From Oscillospiraceae bacterium (lineage in GTDB: Bacteria; Bacillota; Clostridia; Oscillospirales; Oscillospiraceae), in contig SVLN01000001.1 of the NCBI GenBank assembly GCA_015067925.1, forward strand, positions 1 through 64,000: a stretch of DNA of 64,000 nucleotides, read 5' to 3'. The notes below the pieces were generated by a model, which was given only the letters and a program-made list of their open reading frames with translations, was not told the DNA's origin and ran no database searches. A program made the position numbers and the translations under genes. Shown here piece by piece: positions 27,697 through 37,650 of the stretch. The first letter of the stretch is position 1; the number at the start of each line of letters is the position of its first letter.

Positions 27697-28515
27697 ATGT
27701 CTCCCCTTTCTGAAAAACGGCTCTTTCTTCTGGATATGGACGGCACCTTGTATCTGGATGAGGAGCTCTTTGACGGCACCAAAGACTTCTTGAACCATGT
27801 GAAACAAATCGGCGGACGGTATCTGTTTTTGACGAACAACTCTTCCAAGGGCGTAGAAAGCTATGTGGAAAAAATGCAGCGTCTGGGAATTGATTCTACT
27901 GCATCTGACTTTTTCACCTCTGTGGACGCAACTGCCGAGTATCTGAAGAACGGTTTTCAGGATAAGCTGCTGTATGTCTTTGGTACAAACTCTTTTAAAA
28001 AGCAACTCCGAGATGTCGGTTTTCGTGTTACAGACCAACTGAGCGATGAGGTGGATGTGCTTCTCTGCGGCTTTGATACGGAGCTCACCTTCCAGAAACT
28101 GGAGGACGCCTGCATCCTTCTAAACCGTGGCGTCCCCTTCATCGCCACCAATCCCGATTGGGTCTGCCCCACCTGGTACGGCTACGTTCCAGACTGCGGA
28201 AGCGTGTGTGAAATGCTCTTCCGCGCCACCGGGCGCAGACCTCTTGTGATCGGCAAGCCCCAGCCTGAGATGGCGCTGCTGGCAATGAACGCCTGCGGCA
28301 TTGCGCCGGAACAGACCATTCTTATTGGCGATCGCCTTTACACCGACATCGCCTGCGGCGTGAATGCAGGCATCGACACGATCCTTGTTCTCTCCGGCGA
28401 ATCCACCCTGCAAACCTTAGAAGAAAGCGAAACCAAGCCAAGCTACGTATTTGAGAATATCCGGCAGGTACTCACCTGCCTTGAAAACGGAGGCAACTAT
28501 GAAGCTCAATTATAA
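27697..28515 (+). CDS. HAD-IIA (NagD-like) family hydrolase
   Basis: LFLLDMDGTLYLDEELFDGTKDFLN...FLTNNSSKG...ILIGDRLYTDIACGVNAGIDTILVLSGE. Confidence 0.93.
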   Translation: MSPLSEKRLFLLDMDGTLYLDEELFDGTKDFLNHVKQIGGRYLFLTNNSSKGVESYVEKMQRLGIDSTASDFFTSVDATAEYLKNGFQDKLLYVFGTNSFKKQLRDVGFRVTDQLSDEVDVLLCGFDTELTFQKLEDACILLNRGVPFIATNPDWVCPTWYGYVPDCGSVCEMLFRATGRRPLVIGKPQPEMALLAMNACGIAPEQTILIGDRLYTDIACGVNAGIDTILVLSGESTLQTLEESETKPSYVFENIRQVLTCLENGGNYEAQL

Positions 28516-30010
28516 GAGAACCATTTATGTCGGCTTCGCATTTTTCCTGATTTGTGCTTTCTGGCAGGCCTATGACAGCATTATCCCGAAGATCCTGACG
28601 GACAAGTTCGGCCTGTCCCAGAGCGCATCCGGCCTGATTATGGGCATCGACAATATTCTGGCCCTGTTCCTGCTGCCCCTGTTCGGCGCAATCTCGGACC
28701 GCTGCCATTTCCGTCGCGGCAGAAGAACGCCCTTCATTCTCTGCGGCACGATCATCGCAGTTGTCCTGCTGATTACCCTCGGCATTGCGGATCTTCTGCA
28801 GCTCAAGCAGCTCACGCCTGTTGAGCTTGACAACCCCACCGCTGCGCAAACCCTGTATGATGCCGACCTGACCATCATGACGCCGGACGGCGACAAGGTT
28901 GTCATCCAGGACGAATTCTCCCAGGATGAATTCACCGCCATCGAGATGGGCACCAAGGAGTATACCGACTATGTGACGCCCGCCCGCCAGGCCTATGCCC
29001 GTCTTATCACGGATCAGAACCCAGTTCCCCTGGTTATCTTTATCGTGATTCTCTTGTTTATTCTCTTCGCCATGGGCACGTTCCGTTCGCCTGCAGTGGC
29101 GCTGATGCCGGATGTGACCCTTAAACCCCTGCGCAGCAAGGCCAACGCTGTGATCAACCTGATGGGCACACTGGGTGGTATTCTCGTTCTGGTGCTGGGA
29201 ATCGCCTTCGGTACCGGCAAAGTGAAAAACGCCTTGATGAGCTACATTCCCTTTTTCCTGATTGTGGCTGCCATTATGGTCATTGCCCTGCTGCTGTTTA
29301 TCCACAAGGTTAAGGAGCCCGAATGGGCCCTGGAAATGGAGCAGCAGTCTCAGCAGCTTCTTCTGGAGGAAGAAGAGCCCAAGGGAAAAGGTAAAAAATT
29401 GGAGAAAGGCCAGCGCCGCTCCTTGATGCTGCTGCTTCTGTCCGTCATGCTGTGGTTCATGGGCTACAACGCTGTCACGACGAAGTACTCCGTCTATGCC
29501 GGCAGCATCCTGAATCTGGACTATAACACCACGCTGCTCATTGCCCAGGGCGCTGCCATTGTTTCCTACATTCCGGTCGGTTTCCTGTCTTCGAAAATCG
29601 GCCGTAAGAGATGCATCCAGATCGGCATCATCTTCCTGGGCGCCGCTTTTCTGGTGGCTTCCTTCCTGCGCGCCGGCAGTCCGCTGGCTCTAATGTCTGC
29701 CCTGTTCGCTCTGGCCGGCATTGGCTGGGCCATGATTAACGTCAACAGCTTCCCCATGGTAGTCGAACTTGCCACCGGCAGCGACGTGGGCCGCTACACC
29801 GGCTACTACTACACCGCCAGCATGGCCGCCCAGACCGCCACTCCCTACCTCTCCGGCCTGCTGATGGACAAGATGGGTATGACCACTCTATTCCCCTACG
29901 GCACCGTGTTTGTCTTCCTGGCTTTCCTGACCATGTATGCTGTCAAGCACGGCGATAACAAGCCCGCCAAGCCGCAGACTATGCTGGAGACCTTCAACAC
30001 GGAGGATTAA
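28499..30010 (+). CDS. MFS transporter (sugar/SLC45-like) with large early extracytoplasmic insert
   Basis: YVGFAFFLICAFWQAYDSIIPKILTDKFGLSQSASGLIMGIDNILALFLLPLFGAISDRCHFRRGRRTPFI. Confidence 0.9.
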   Translation: MKLNYKRTIYVGFAFFLICAFWQAYDSIIPKILTDKFGLSQSASGLIMGIDNILALFLLPLFGAISDRCHFRRGRRTPFILCGTIIAVVLLITLGIADLLQLKQLTPVELDNPTAAQTLYDADLTIMTPDGDKVVIQDEFSQDEFTAIEMGTKEYTDYVTPARQAYARLITDQNPVPLVIFIVILLFILFAMGTFRSPAVALMPDVTLKPLRSKANAVINLMGTLGGILVLVLGIAFGTGKVKNALMSYIPFFLIVAAIMVIALLLFIHKVKEPEWALEMEQQSQQLLLEEEEPKGKGKKLEKGQRRSLMLLLLSVMLWFMGYNAVTTKYSVYAGSILNLDYNTTLLIAQGAAIVSYIPVGFLSSKIGRKRCIQIGIIFLGAAFLVASFLRAGSPLALMSALFALAGIGWAMINVNSFPMVVELATGSDVGRYTGYYYTASMAAQTATPYLSGLLMDKMGMTTLFPYGTVFVFLAFLTMYAVKHGDNKPAKPQTMLETFNTED

Positions 30011-30013
30011 CTT

Positions 30014-30835
30014 ATGGTCATTCTTCTCTGGATTGTCTCAATTCTTGCCTTTCTGGCGCTTGTATGGCTTCTGGTGCTGATGCCGCGCATGAAAACTCCC
30101 GCAAAAATGCAGGAACTGAAACAATGGCGTTATGCCCACCGGGGTTACCACAATGAAACCCTTCCCGAAAACTCTTTGGGTGCGTTCCGTCGTGCCGCCA
30201 AAGAAGGCTTCGGAGCTGAGTTGGACGTGCACCTCTCAAAGGACGGAAGGCTGATCGTACATCACGATGAGTCTTTAAAACGCCTGTGCGGTGCGGATGT
30301 AAACATCTGCGATCTGACGGCAGAGGAACTCTCCTACTATCGGCTCAACGGTACGGATGAACCCATCCCACACTTGGAGCAGGTGCTTGCAATTTTTGAA
30401 AACAAAGCTCCCTTGGTTATTGAGCTGAAAACCAAAGGCGGAAATGCTCCCACCCTGTGTGATGCCGTCATGAAGCAGCTGAAAAGCTACAAGGGTCTTT
30501 ATTGCCTGGAATCCTTTGATCCCAGAGTGCTTCTGCACTTGAAGAAACACTATCCCGAAGTAGTGCGCGGCCAGCTTTCAGAGAACTACTTCCGCCACAA
30601 TGCTGTGCTGCATCCCGTTTTGAAGTTCCTTCTTCACAATCTGCTGCTGAACTTCCTGACGAAGCCCGATTTTATCGCATTCCATGTTCTGGATTGGCAG
30701 GATCGCAGCTTTACCCTCTGCCGCCGATTCTACGGCACGCAGGTCTTTGGTTGGACCATCCGTACCAAGGAAGAGCAAGCCCTTGTGGAAGATAACAACG
30801 GCGTCATCATTTTTGAACAGTTCGATCCCAGATAA
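30014..30835 (+). CDS. Glycerophosphodiester phosphodiesterase, N-terminal TM
   Basis: YAHRGYHNETLPENSLGAFRRAAKEGFGAELDVHLSKDGRLIVHHDESLKRLCG. Confidence 0.92.
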   Translation: MVILLWIVSILAFLALVWLLVLMPRMKTPAKMQELKQWRYAHRGYHNETLPENSLGAFRRAAKEGFGAELDVHLSKDGRLIVHHDESLKRLCGADVNICDLTAEELSYYRLNGTDEPIPHLEQVLAIFENKAPLVIELKTKGGNAPTLCDAVMKQLKSYKGLYCLESFDPRVLLHLKKHYPEVVRGQLSENYFRHNAVLHPVLKFLLHNLLLNFLTKPDFIAFHVLDWQDRSFTLCRRFYGTQVFGWTIRTKEEQALVEDNNGVIIFEQFDPR

Positions 30836-30837
30836 AG

Positions 30838-30874
30838 AAAAAAACCCGGCTGCGATTGCAGCCGGGTTTTTGTA
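30838..30874 (+). terminator. Intrinsic terminator
   Basis: AAAAACCCGGCTGCgattGCAGCCGGGTTTTTG. Confidence 0.85.
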
Positions 30875-30882
30875 TTGCTTGA

Positions 30883-32142
30883 TTAGAAAGTAGCGTCGTA
30901 GTCGAAAACGCCCCAGGGAGTTTCCTGCTTCCAGATGGCCAGAGGCTTGGAGTTTGCCTTGATCTCATCGGCAGTCACGCTGCGGCCCAGTTCGGAGGAC
31001 ATGATGACACCATCACACAGCAGGCTGGCATTCAGGCCGACCAGCGGAGTGTCGTAACGGGTCTCATCATTCAGCTCGCCGACAACATAGCTGTACCAAT
31101 GCAGCTGGTTGTCGAAGTACTTGGCCAGCTCCGGACGGTAGGTCTTCAGATCCTGCTGGTTGTAGTATGCCTGATAGTCAGTCTTGACTTCGAAGCCATA
31201 CTCATCCATGCCCTGGAACACCAGACCGGGGCTCATGCTGGCAGGCATACCGAAACCGCCGCCCTGGCGAGCCATGTCGCCGCCAGTGGCATCGGGCTTG
31301 GTGATGATCAGGCCGCCATGGGAGCCATTGATGTAGTTATCATCGCGGCAGTCAAAGTCCAGACCTGCGATGTTGCTGGCAGCAGCTTCCATCATTTCCA
31401 GGCTCAGGCCGCCCTTGAACTTGGCATAGCCAACGCCCATATCTTCCACGCCCAGATGATGGCTGGCAGCCCAGGCATCATTGTGGCGATGAACCTTGCT
31501 GTACAGGTTGCCCATGACGCAATCCAGCTCAGGCAGACCCAGCAGGAACAGCATCTGACCGAAGTGATAGATACCCAGGTCGATAAACTGACCGTGACCG
31601 GCCATCCACTCATCCTGGAATGCCTTAGAGGTACGCAGAGCACCGCGGTCGAAAGCATTTCTACGGCGATGGTAAGCGCAGGCAACGCGGGCATGATAGA
31701 TATCACCCAGCTTGCCGTCTTCAATGAGCTTCTTAGCAATGTAGGTCTGGCCGGTGAACAGAGAGCTGATCTGGATGGCCAGCTTCTGGCCGGTGGCCTT
31801 TGCGCAGTCATACAGCAGCTTGGAGTCAGCATAAGAGGCGCTCATGGGCTTTTCGGAATAGCAGGGATAACCGGCCTTCAGAACTGCCATGGCAACGGGG
31901 GTGTGCAGATTGTTATGGACGCAAACATCAACAGCGTCGATGTCGTCACGCTTGAGCATTTCACGGAAGTCGGTATAGAGATCCTTCTCATTGAAGTTGT
32001 ATCTCTCGCCCCAAGCCTTCAGCTTGCGCTCGTCGATTTCAGCTGCAGCAACAACCTTAGCCTGCGGAATCTTGCTCCAGACGGTCATATGACGGTGAGA
32101 AATGTCACCGGTACCGATAATGGCAACACGAATTTCTTTCAT
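30883..32142 (-). CDS. Gfo/Idh/MocA family oxidoreductase
   Basis: IRVAIIGTGDISHRHMTVWSKIPQAKVVAAAEIDERKL...VDVCVHNNLHTPVAMAVLKAGYPCYSEKPMS. Confidence 0.92.
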   Translation of the reverse strand: MKEIRVAIIGTGDISHRHMTVWSKIPQAKVVAAAEIDERKLKAWGERYNFNEKDLYTDFREMLKRDDIDAVDVCVHNNLHTPVAMAVLKAGYPCYSEKPMSASYADSKLLYDCAKATGQKLAIQISSLFTGQTYIAKKLIEDGKLGDIYHARVACAYHRRRNAFDRGALRTSKAFQDEWMAGHGQFIDLGIYHFGQMLFLLGLPELDCVMGNLYSKVHRHNDAWAASHHLGVEDMGVGYAKFKGGLSLEMMEAAASNIAGLDFDCRDDNYINGSHGGLIITKPDATGGDMARQGGGFGMPASMSPGLVFQGMDEYGFEVKTDYQAYYNQQDLKTYRPELAKYFDNQLHWYSYVVGELNDETRYDTPLVGLNASLLCDGVIMSSELGRSVTADEIKANSKPLAIWKQETPWGVFDYDATF

Positions 32143-32225
32143 GATGTAACCTTCTTTCCATTGTTGGTTTCAGTATACAACCATCATACACCAAAACGAT
32201 TGATATGTAAAGTATTATCTGAATA

Positions 32226-32262
32226 AAAAAACAGCCCGGACAAATTTGTCCGGGCTGCTCCA
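32226..32262 (-). terminator. Terminator of tyrS
   Basis: AACAGCCCGGACaaattTGTCCGGGCTG with A-tract (T on minus). Confidence 0.8.
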
Positions 32263-32269
32263 ATCTTTC

Positions 32270-33493
32270 TTACTGCAGAATTGCCTTGTGGAAAACTTTC
32301 TTGCCCTTGCGCAGCTTCACGCCCTCAGTGAGCTGATCGGCAGAGAAGCTAACGTTGATGGCAGCGACCTTCTCATCGTTGGCGTACACGCCGCCCTGCT
32401 GCACCAGACGTCTGGCCTCAGAGTTGCTGCCGGCCAGGCCGCAGGCAACCATCAGATCCAGAATACCCATGGCGCCGTCCTTCAGCTGATCGGCACTCAG
32501 GGTGGTGGTGGGCATATTGCTGTCGTCGGCGCCGCCGCCGAACAGAGCCTTGGCAGCCTCTTCGGCCTTCTTGGCTTCCTCTTCACCGTGAACCAGCGCG
32601 GTCAGCTCATAGGCCAGGATCTCCTTGGCGCGGTTGAGCTGGCTGCCTTCCCACTTGTCCATTTCGTCCACCTGCTCCAGGGGCAGGAAGGTCAGCATGC
32701 GGATGAACTTCAGAACGTCCTGGTCGGCCACGTTGCGCCAGTACTGATAGAACTCAAAGGGAGAGGTCTTGTTGGGATCCAGCCACACAGCGCCGGAAGC
32801 GGTCTTACCCATCTTCTTGCCCTCGGAGGTCAGCAGCAGAGTGATGGTCATGGCGTGGGCATCCTTGCCCAGCTTGCGGCGGATGAGTTCGGTGCCGCCC
32901 AGCATATTGCTCCACTGGTCGTTGCCGCCGAACTGCATGTTGCAGCCGTAGTGCTGGTACAGGTAGTAGAAGTCGTAGGACTGCATGGGCATGTAGTTGA
33001 ACTCCAGGAAGCTCAGGCCCTTTTCCATGCGCTGCTTGAAGCACTCGGCGCGCAGCATGTTGTTGACGGAGAAGCAGCCGCCGATATCACGGATGAAATC
33101 AACGTAGTTCAGATTCAGCAGCCAGTCGGCGTTGTTGACCATCTGAGCCTTGCCTTCGCCAAACTCGATGAAGCGGGACATCTGCTTCTTGAAGCAGTCA
33201 CAGTTGTGCTGAATGGTCTCCTTGGTCATCATGGAGCGCATATCGGTACGGCCGGAAGGGTCGCCGATCATGGCAGTACCGCCGCCGATGAGGGCGATGG
33301 GCTTGTTGCCGGCCATCTGCAGGCGCTTCATCAGGCACAGAGCCATGAAGTGGCCAACATGCAGAGAATCGGCAGTGGGGTCAAAGCCGATATAGAAGGT
33401 CGCCTTGCCGGCGTTTACCATTTCACGGATTTCTTCTTCATCCGTAACCTGAGCGATCAGGCCTCTGGCCTGAAGTTCTTCATAAATACCCAT
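32270..33493 (-). CDS. tyrS: Tyrosyl-tRNA synthetase
   Basis: [44 protein letters not shown]. Confidence 0.97.
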   Translation of the reverse strand: MGIYEELQARGLIAQVTDEEEIREMVNAGKATFYIGFDPTADSLHVGHFMALCLMKRLQMAGNKPIALIGGGTAMIGDPSGRTDMRSMMTKETIQHNCDCFKKQMSRFIEFGEGKAQMVNNADWLLNLNYVDFIRDIGGCFSVNNMLRAECFKQRMEKGLSFLEFNYMPMQSYDFYYLYQHYGCNMQFGGNDQWSNMLGGTELIRRKLGKDAHAMTITLLLTSEGKKMGKTASGAVWLDPNKTSPFEFYQYWRNVADQDVLKFIRMLTFLPLEQVDEMDKWEGSQLNRAKEILAYELTALVHGEEEAKKAEEAAKALFGGGADDSNMPTTTLSADQLKDGAMGILDLMVACGLAGSNSEARRLVQQGGVYANDEKVAAINVSFSADQLTEGVKLRKGKKVFHKAILQ

Positions 33494-33550
33494 TTTTTGT
33501 TCTCTCCTCTAAATCATTTGTTTTGCAAATAAGCATGGAGTCATATCAAA

Positions 33551-33800
33551 GCCCCCTGCTCATTCGAGCAGAGGGCGTAATTACTTACACGGTACCACCT
33601 CTGGTTCGCCGCGGCTTCACAACCTGCGGCCTCAGGGAGTCTGACAACTCCTGCGCTGTAACGGGCGCGCCCGTTTCGCCCTACTAAAGTTCAGACGAAC
33701 CGCTCCGGAATGTATTTCCCCGCCCTGCGCTGCTTCCTTGCACCAACCGGAAGCTCTCTGAGAGCGAAAAAAACGGGTACTTCTTTCCTTCATCGCATTT
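33551..33800 (-). ncRNA. T-box leader (Tyr), specifier UAC
   Basis: Minus strand ATGAAGGAAAGAAGTA..., GGGGAAATACATTCCGGAGCGG, AGGTGGTACCGTG T-box, then hairpin GCCCTCTGCTcgaatGAGCAGGGGGC. Confidence 0.9.
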
Positions 33801-33839
33801 AACTTTGGCTATTTTAGCAGAACGGGTACAAAATGTCAA

Positions 33840-35507
33840 TCATTTTGCCCGGAATGCCGCAGCGGCATCCAGCATTTCGCCTACCGAGGCCAGAAGTGTA
33901 TCGGTGACCTGTGCGCCGCCGGTGAGGCGGGCCAGCTCATTCTGGCGGCCTGTACGATCCAAAGGCACCACGGAAGTGTAGGTTCTCCCCTCTCGTTCCG
34001 CCTTCTCAATGCGGAAGTGGGTATCGGCCATGGCCGCGATCTGCGGAAGATGGGTCACACAAAGCACCTGCTTGCCTACGGAGACGGCATACAGCTTTTC
34101 CGCGACCTTCTGTGCCGCACGACCGGAAACGCCGGTGTCTACCTCGTCAAAGATCAGGGTCGGCACCGCATCGCGCTCAGCCAGAACATTCTTCATAGCC
34201 AGCATGATGCGCGCCAGTTCGCCGCCGGAGGCGACCTTGTTGATGGCCCGCAGGGCTTCACCTGCGTTGGCACTCATCAAAAAGCGCACTGCGTCGGCAC
34301 CTGTGGCGTTCATAGCTGTTTCTTCAAACTCGCACATGAACTGCACCTTGGGCATATCCAACTGACGCAGCTCTTCTTTCAGCTGCTCTGCAAGGCGCTC
34401 CGCCGCAGTCTGACGCACCGCGCGAAGGGCGCGCGCCTTTTTCATGGCAGCCTTTTCCAGTTCTTCCAGCTGCTTCTGAAGCTTCTCCACCCGATCGGCG
34501 GAGAACTCGATTTCGTCGAGTTCCTTCTTTGCATTTTCCAGGTATTCGAGCATGGAAACGGTATCTGCACCGTACTTTCTGAGTTTGTGGATCGTATCCA
34601 GACGGGATTCGATTTGTTCCAGCTCATCATCAGAGAACTCAAAGGAATCTCGCTGATCTCTCAGCTCCTCCGCGGCATCCTGGGCCGCGAATTTGAGTTC
34701 GCCCAGTTGTTTGTGGAGCTCTTCAAACGAGTCTGTGTAACGCCCCAGAATCGCCAGAGCGCGTTCTGCCTGGCTGATAAGAGACACCGCACCGTCGGAA
34801 TCTTCACCCCCGTAGAGGGCAGCATAGGCTTCCACCAGACCGTCGCGCAGCTTTTCAGCGTTCTGCAGCAGCTTGCGGCGCTCTTCCAGCGCGTCCTCCT
34901 CCCCTGCTTTCAGGTTCGCCCGTTCCAGCTCGGCGATCTGATAGCGGAGCATTTCCACACGCCGCTGCTTTTCACCCTCATCCATGTTCAGGTGATCGAG
35001 TTCCGAGCGGACAACCTGCAGCTGGGCGAAGGCGGCCTGATAGGCCTGCAACTCGGCCTCATTCTCAGCATACAGATCCAAAAACTGCAGATGATAGCGC
35101 TCATCAAACAGCTGTTGGGCGTCATGCTGACCGTGGATGTTGATGAGTTGCCGCCCCAAAGTGCGCAGTAGCGCCACGTTCACAGGCTTGCCGTTCACGC
35201 GGCATACATTCCGGCCGTCAGCAAAGATATCCCTCTGGATCAAGGTCTCAGAATCGTAGTCCACACCGTTTTCGTCAAACCACGCAAGGTGCGGTGTGTT
35301 GGAAAATGTCGCGCTGACGCTGGCCTTATCCGTACCGGTACGGATCACTTCACGATAGGTGCGCTCGCCGGCAATGGCGCTGATGGCGTCGATGACGATA
35401 CTCTTGCCCGCGCCGGTCTCGCCGGTCAGAACATTAAAGCCCTTGTCAAAGACGATGTCCGCGCTTTCAATGACCGCAATATTCTCGATGTGCAGCAGAT
35501 TGAGCAT
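33840..35507 (-). CDS. recN: DNA repair protein RecN
   Basis: MLNLLHIENIAVIESADIVFDKGFNVLTGETGAGKSIVIDAI...FDEVDTGVSGRAAQKVAEKL. Confidence 0.96.
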   Translation of the reverse strand: MLNLLHIENIAVIESADIVFDKGFNVLTGETGAGKSIVIDAISAIAGERTYREVIRTGTDKASVSATFSNTPHLAWFDENGVDYDSETLIQRDIFADGRNVCRVNGKPVNVALLRTLGRQLINIHGQHDAQQLFDERYHLQFLDLYAENEAELQAYQAAFAQLQVVRSELDHLNMDEGEKQRRVEMLRYQIAELERANLKAGEEDALEERRKLLQNAEKLRDGLVEAYAALYGGEDSDGAVSLISQAERALAILGRYTDSFEELHKQLGELKFAAQDAAEELRDQRDSFEFSDDELEQIESRLDTIHKLRKYGADTVSMLEYLENAKKELDEIEFSADRVEKLQKQLEELEKAAMKKARALRAVRQTAAERLAEQLKEELRQLDMPKVQFMCEFEETAMNATGADAVRFLMSANAGEALRAINKVASGGELARIMLAMKNVLAERDAVPTLIFDEVDTGVSGRAAQKVAEKLYAVSVGKQVLCVTHLPQIAAMADTHFRIEKAEREGRTYTSVVPLDRTGRQNELARLTGGAQVTDTLLASVGEMLDAAAAFRAK

Positions 35508-35521
35508 ATCTGCACCTCACT

Positions 35522-35977
35522 TCAGTTCTTAATGAGTTTCTCGATCTCGGCAGCCAGTGCTGCGGCAGAGGCATTGTCGCGCATAATAATCAACGCCGTG
35601 TCGTCACCTGCCAGGGTACCCACCGCTCCGGGTAGATCCATGGTGTCCACTGCGCTGCAGGCAGCATCGGCAAGGCCGGGCATGGTCTTGATGACCACCA
35701 GATTCTGGGCGCTGTCACAGGTAGTGACACACTCTCTGAAAATCGTATTCAGTCTTGCGGAGAAGGTGCCCACCGGCTCAGAACGGGACGCAGCATAACG
35801 ATAGGTACCGTCCTTGGTCAGTTCTTTTACAATACGCAGTTCCTTGATGTCCCGGGAAATGGTTGCCTGGGTACCACCCAGGCCATGGGCTTTGAGCTCC
35901 TGCAGCAGCTGTTCCTGCGTTTCAATGCTCTTGGAGGCAATGATCTCCAGGATCTTTTCCTGTCTTTGAATTTTCAT
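35522..35977 (-). CDS. argR: Arginine repressor
   Basis: RQEKILEIIASKSIETQEQLLQELKAHGLGGTQATISRDIKELRIVK; GTLAGDDTALIIMRD. Confidence 0.95.
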   Translation of the reverse strand: MKIQRQEKILEIIASKSIETQEQLLQELKAHGLGGTQATISRDIKELRIVKELTKDGTYRYAASRSEPVGTFSARLNTIFRECVTTCDSAQNLVVIKTMPGLADAACSAVDTMDLPGAVGTLAGDDTALIIMRDNASAAALAAEIEKLIKN

Positions 35978-35986
35978 CGTCTCACC

Positions 35987-36850
35987 TCATCTGGACCCAA
36001 GTTTTTCACGAACAATCTCGTAAAAACTGGTGCCCTTGATCTTCATCAGCAGCGTTTCATGGCTGGAGCGGCTGATGCGCACCTGATCCTCGGAGTTGAG
36101 ACGGAATGCGCGGCCGCCGTCCACGGACAGGAAGGCGTTTCTTCTGCCGATGCGTTCAATTTTCACAGTAATGTGCCGATCCTTTGCCGTCACCAGACTC
36201 TTGGCCTGCATGGTGTGGGCGCAAATCGGGGTAATGATAATGTTTCTGGCGGTTGCCTCCACAATGGGGCCGCCGGCGGAAACAGAATAGGCCGTAGAAC
36301 CGGTGGGCGTGCTAACCAGAACACCGTCACCGGAGAAGGCACTGGCTTCCACGTTATCGCAGTAAACAGCCACCTGAATCACGCGGGCAACCGCACCCTT
36401 GGTAATGGCAGCATCGTTCAGTGCCGTATCGGCGAAAATCTTTCTACCATCTCGCCAGACTTCCACATCCAGCATCATGCGGCGTTCAATGGAATACTCT
36501 CTGGCTGCAATGCGGCGTAGATCTTCCAGTTCACCCGATTCCAGCTCCGCCATGAAGCCCATGGTTCCGATGTTGATGCCGAGAATGGGGATCTCGTGCT
36601 CCAGGGTCATCTTGGAGGCATGCAAAATCGTACCGTCGCCGCCGAAGCATATGACCAGATCACAGTCTTTCAGCTCCGTATTCAGGTCGCTCACCTGCAC
36701 ATCCTTGGGAACAGAGTCATCCCGATTGGTGCCGAAAGGCAAGCAAATGGCAGTTTCCAGGCCGGTTTCCCGCAGGATTTTTTCTGCTTCCAGCGTATAG
36801 CGGAAATTGCGGTCTCTATAAGGATTGGGGGTCAGAATTACCTTTTTCAT
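35987..36850 (-). CDS. nadK: NAD kinase
   Basis: FGGDGTILHASKMTLEHEIPILGINIGTMGFMAEL, SGDGVLVSTPTGSTAYSVSAGGPIV. Confidence 0.95.
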   Translation of the reverse strand: MKKVILTPNPYRDRNFRYTLEAEKILRETGLETAICLPFGTNRDDSVPKDVQVSDLNTELKDCDLVICFGGDGTILHASKMTLEHEIPILGINIGTMGFMAELESGELEDLRRIAAREYSIERRMMLDVEVWRDGRKIFADTALNDAAITKGAVARVIQVAVYCDNVEASAFSGDGVLVSTPTGSTAYSVSAGGPIVEATARNIIITPICAHTMQAKSLVTAKDRHITVKIERIGRRNAFLSVDGGRAFRLNSEDQVRISRSSHETLLMKIKGTSFYEIVREKLGSR

Positions 36851-36852
36851 AC

Positions 36853-37650
36853 TTATCCTTTCAGCGTCTCATGGGCCGCGTTGACCAGTTCCTGCAGGTT
36901 AGGACGCATATCATCACCCGGCACAAGGCTCAGATGACCCAAAAACTCAATGTTGCCCTCCGGGCCCTTCACGGGCGAGAAGGTCAGGCCGCAAATACGG
37001 AAACCCAGTTCATCAGCCAGGGCTGTAAAATTCTGCAGCACTTCCAGATGCACGGCAGGGTCACGGACAACACCCTTCTTGCCTACCTTTTCCCTGCCCG
37101 CTTCAAACTGCGGCTTGATCAGGCAGACAACCTGTCCCTCCGGCTTGAGCAGCGCCCGAATGGCCGGCAGAACAATCTTCAGAGAAATGAAGCTCACATC
37201 AACTACAGAAAGGTCCAGGGGTTCGCCCAGATCTTCCGGCTTGACGTAGCGGATATTGGTGCGCTCCATGGTGACCACCCGAGGGTCATTACGGATGCTC
37301 CAGGCCAGCTGGCCGTAGCCGACATCAATGGCAAAGACCTTCTTGGCTCCCTTCTGCAGCAGGCAGTCGGTGAAACCGCCGGTGGAAGCACCGGAGTCGG
37401 AGCAGACATAGCCGGTGGGATCCACACCAAAGTCACGCAGCGCCTTCTCCAGTTTCAGTCCGCCGCGGCTGACGTAGGGACACTGCACACCGCGCACTTC
37501 GATTTCAGCCTCGGAATCAATGCTGGTGCCGGGCTTATCCACGCGGACGCCCGCAACGAACACGTCGCCGCTCATAATAATGGCACGAGCCTTTTCCCGG
37601 CTTTCCGCCAGGCCCCGGCTGACCATCAGAATATCAATTCGTTCCTTCAA
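36853..37650 (-). CDS. tlyA: TlyA-family rRNA (cytidine-2'-O)-methyltransferase
   Basis: KERIDILMVSRGLAESREKARAIIMSGDVFV (S4), SDSGASTGGFTDCLLQKGAKKVFAIDVGYGQL. Confidence 0.93.
   Translation of the reverse strand: MKERIDILMVSRGLAESREKARAIIMSGDVFVAGVRVDKPGTSIDSEAEIEVRGVQCPYVSRGGLKLEKALRDFGVDPTGYVCSDSGASTGGFTDCLLQKGAKKVFAIDVGYGQLAWSIRNDPRVVTMERTNIRYVKPEDLGEPLDLSVVDVSFISLKIVLPAIRALLKPEGQVVCLIKPQFEAGREKVGKKGVVRDPAVHLEVLQNFTALADELGFRICGLTFSPVKGPEGNIEFLGHLSLVPGDDMRPNLQELVNAAHETLKG

Noticed and set aside
31099-33532. Long plus-strand ORFs opposite the Gfo/Idh gene and tyrS
   Set aside because: Antisense shadows; the minus-strand genes carry family motifs and, for tyrS, a T-box leader.
34017-35171. 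384-aa plus-strand ORF opposite recN
   Set aside because: Antisense shadow of recN.
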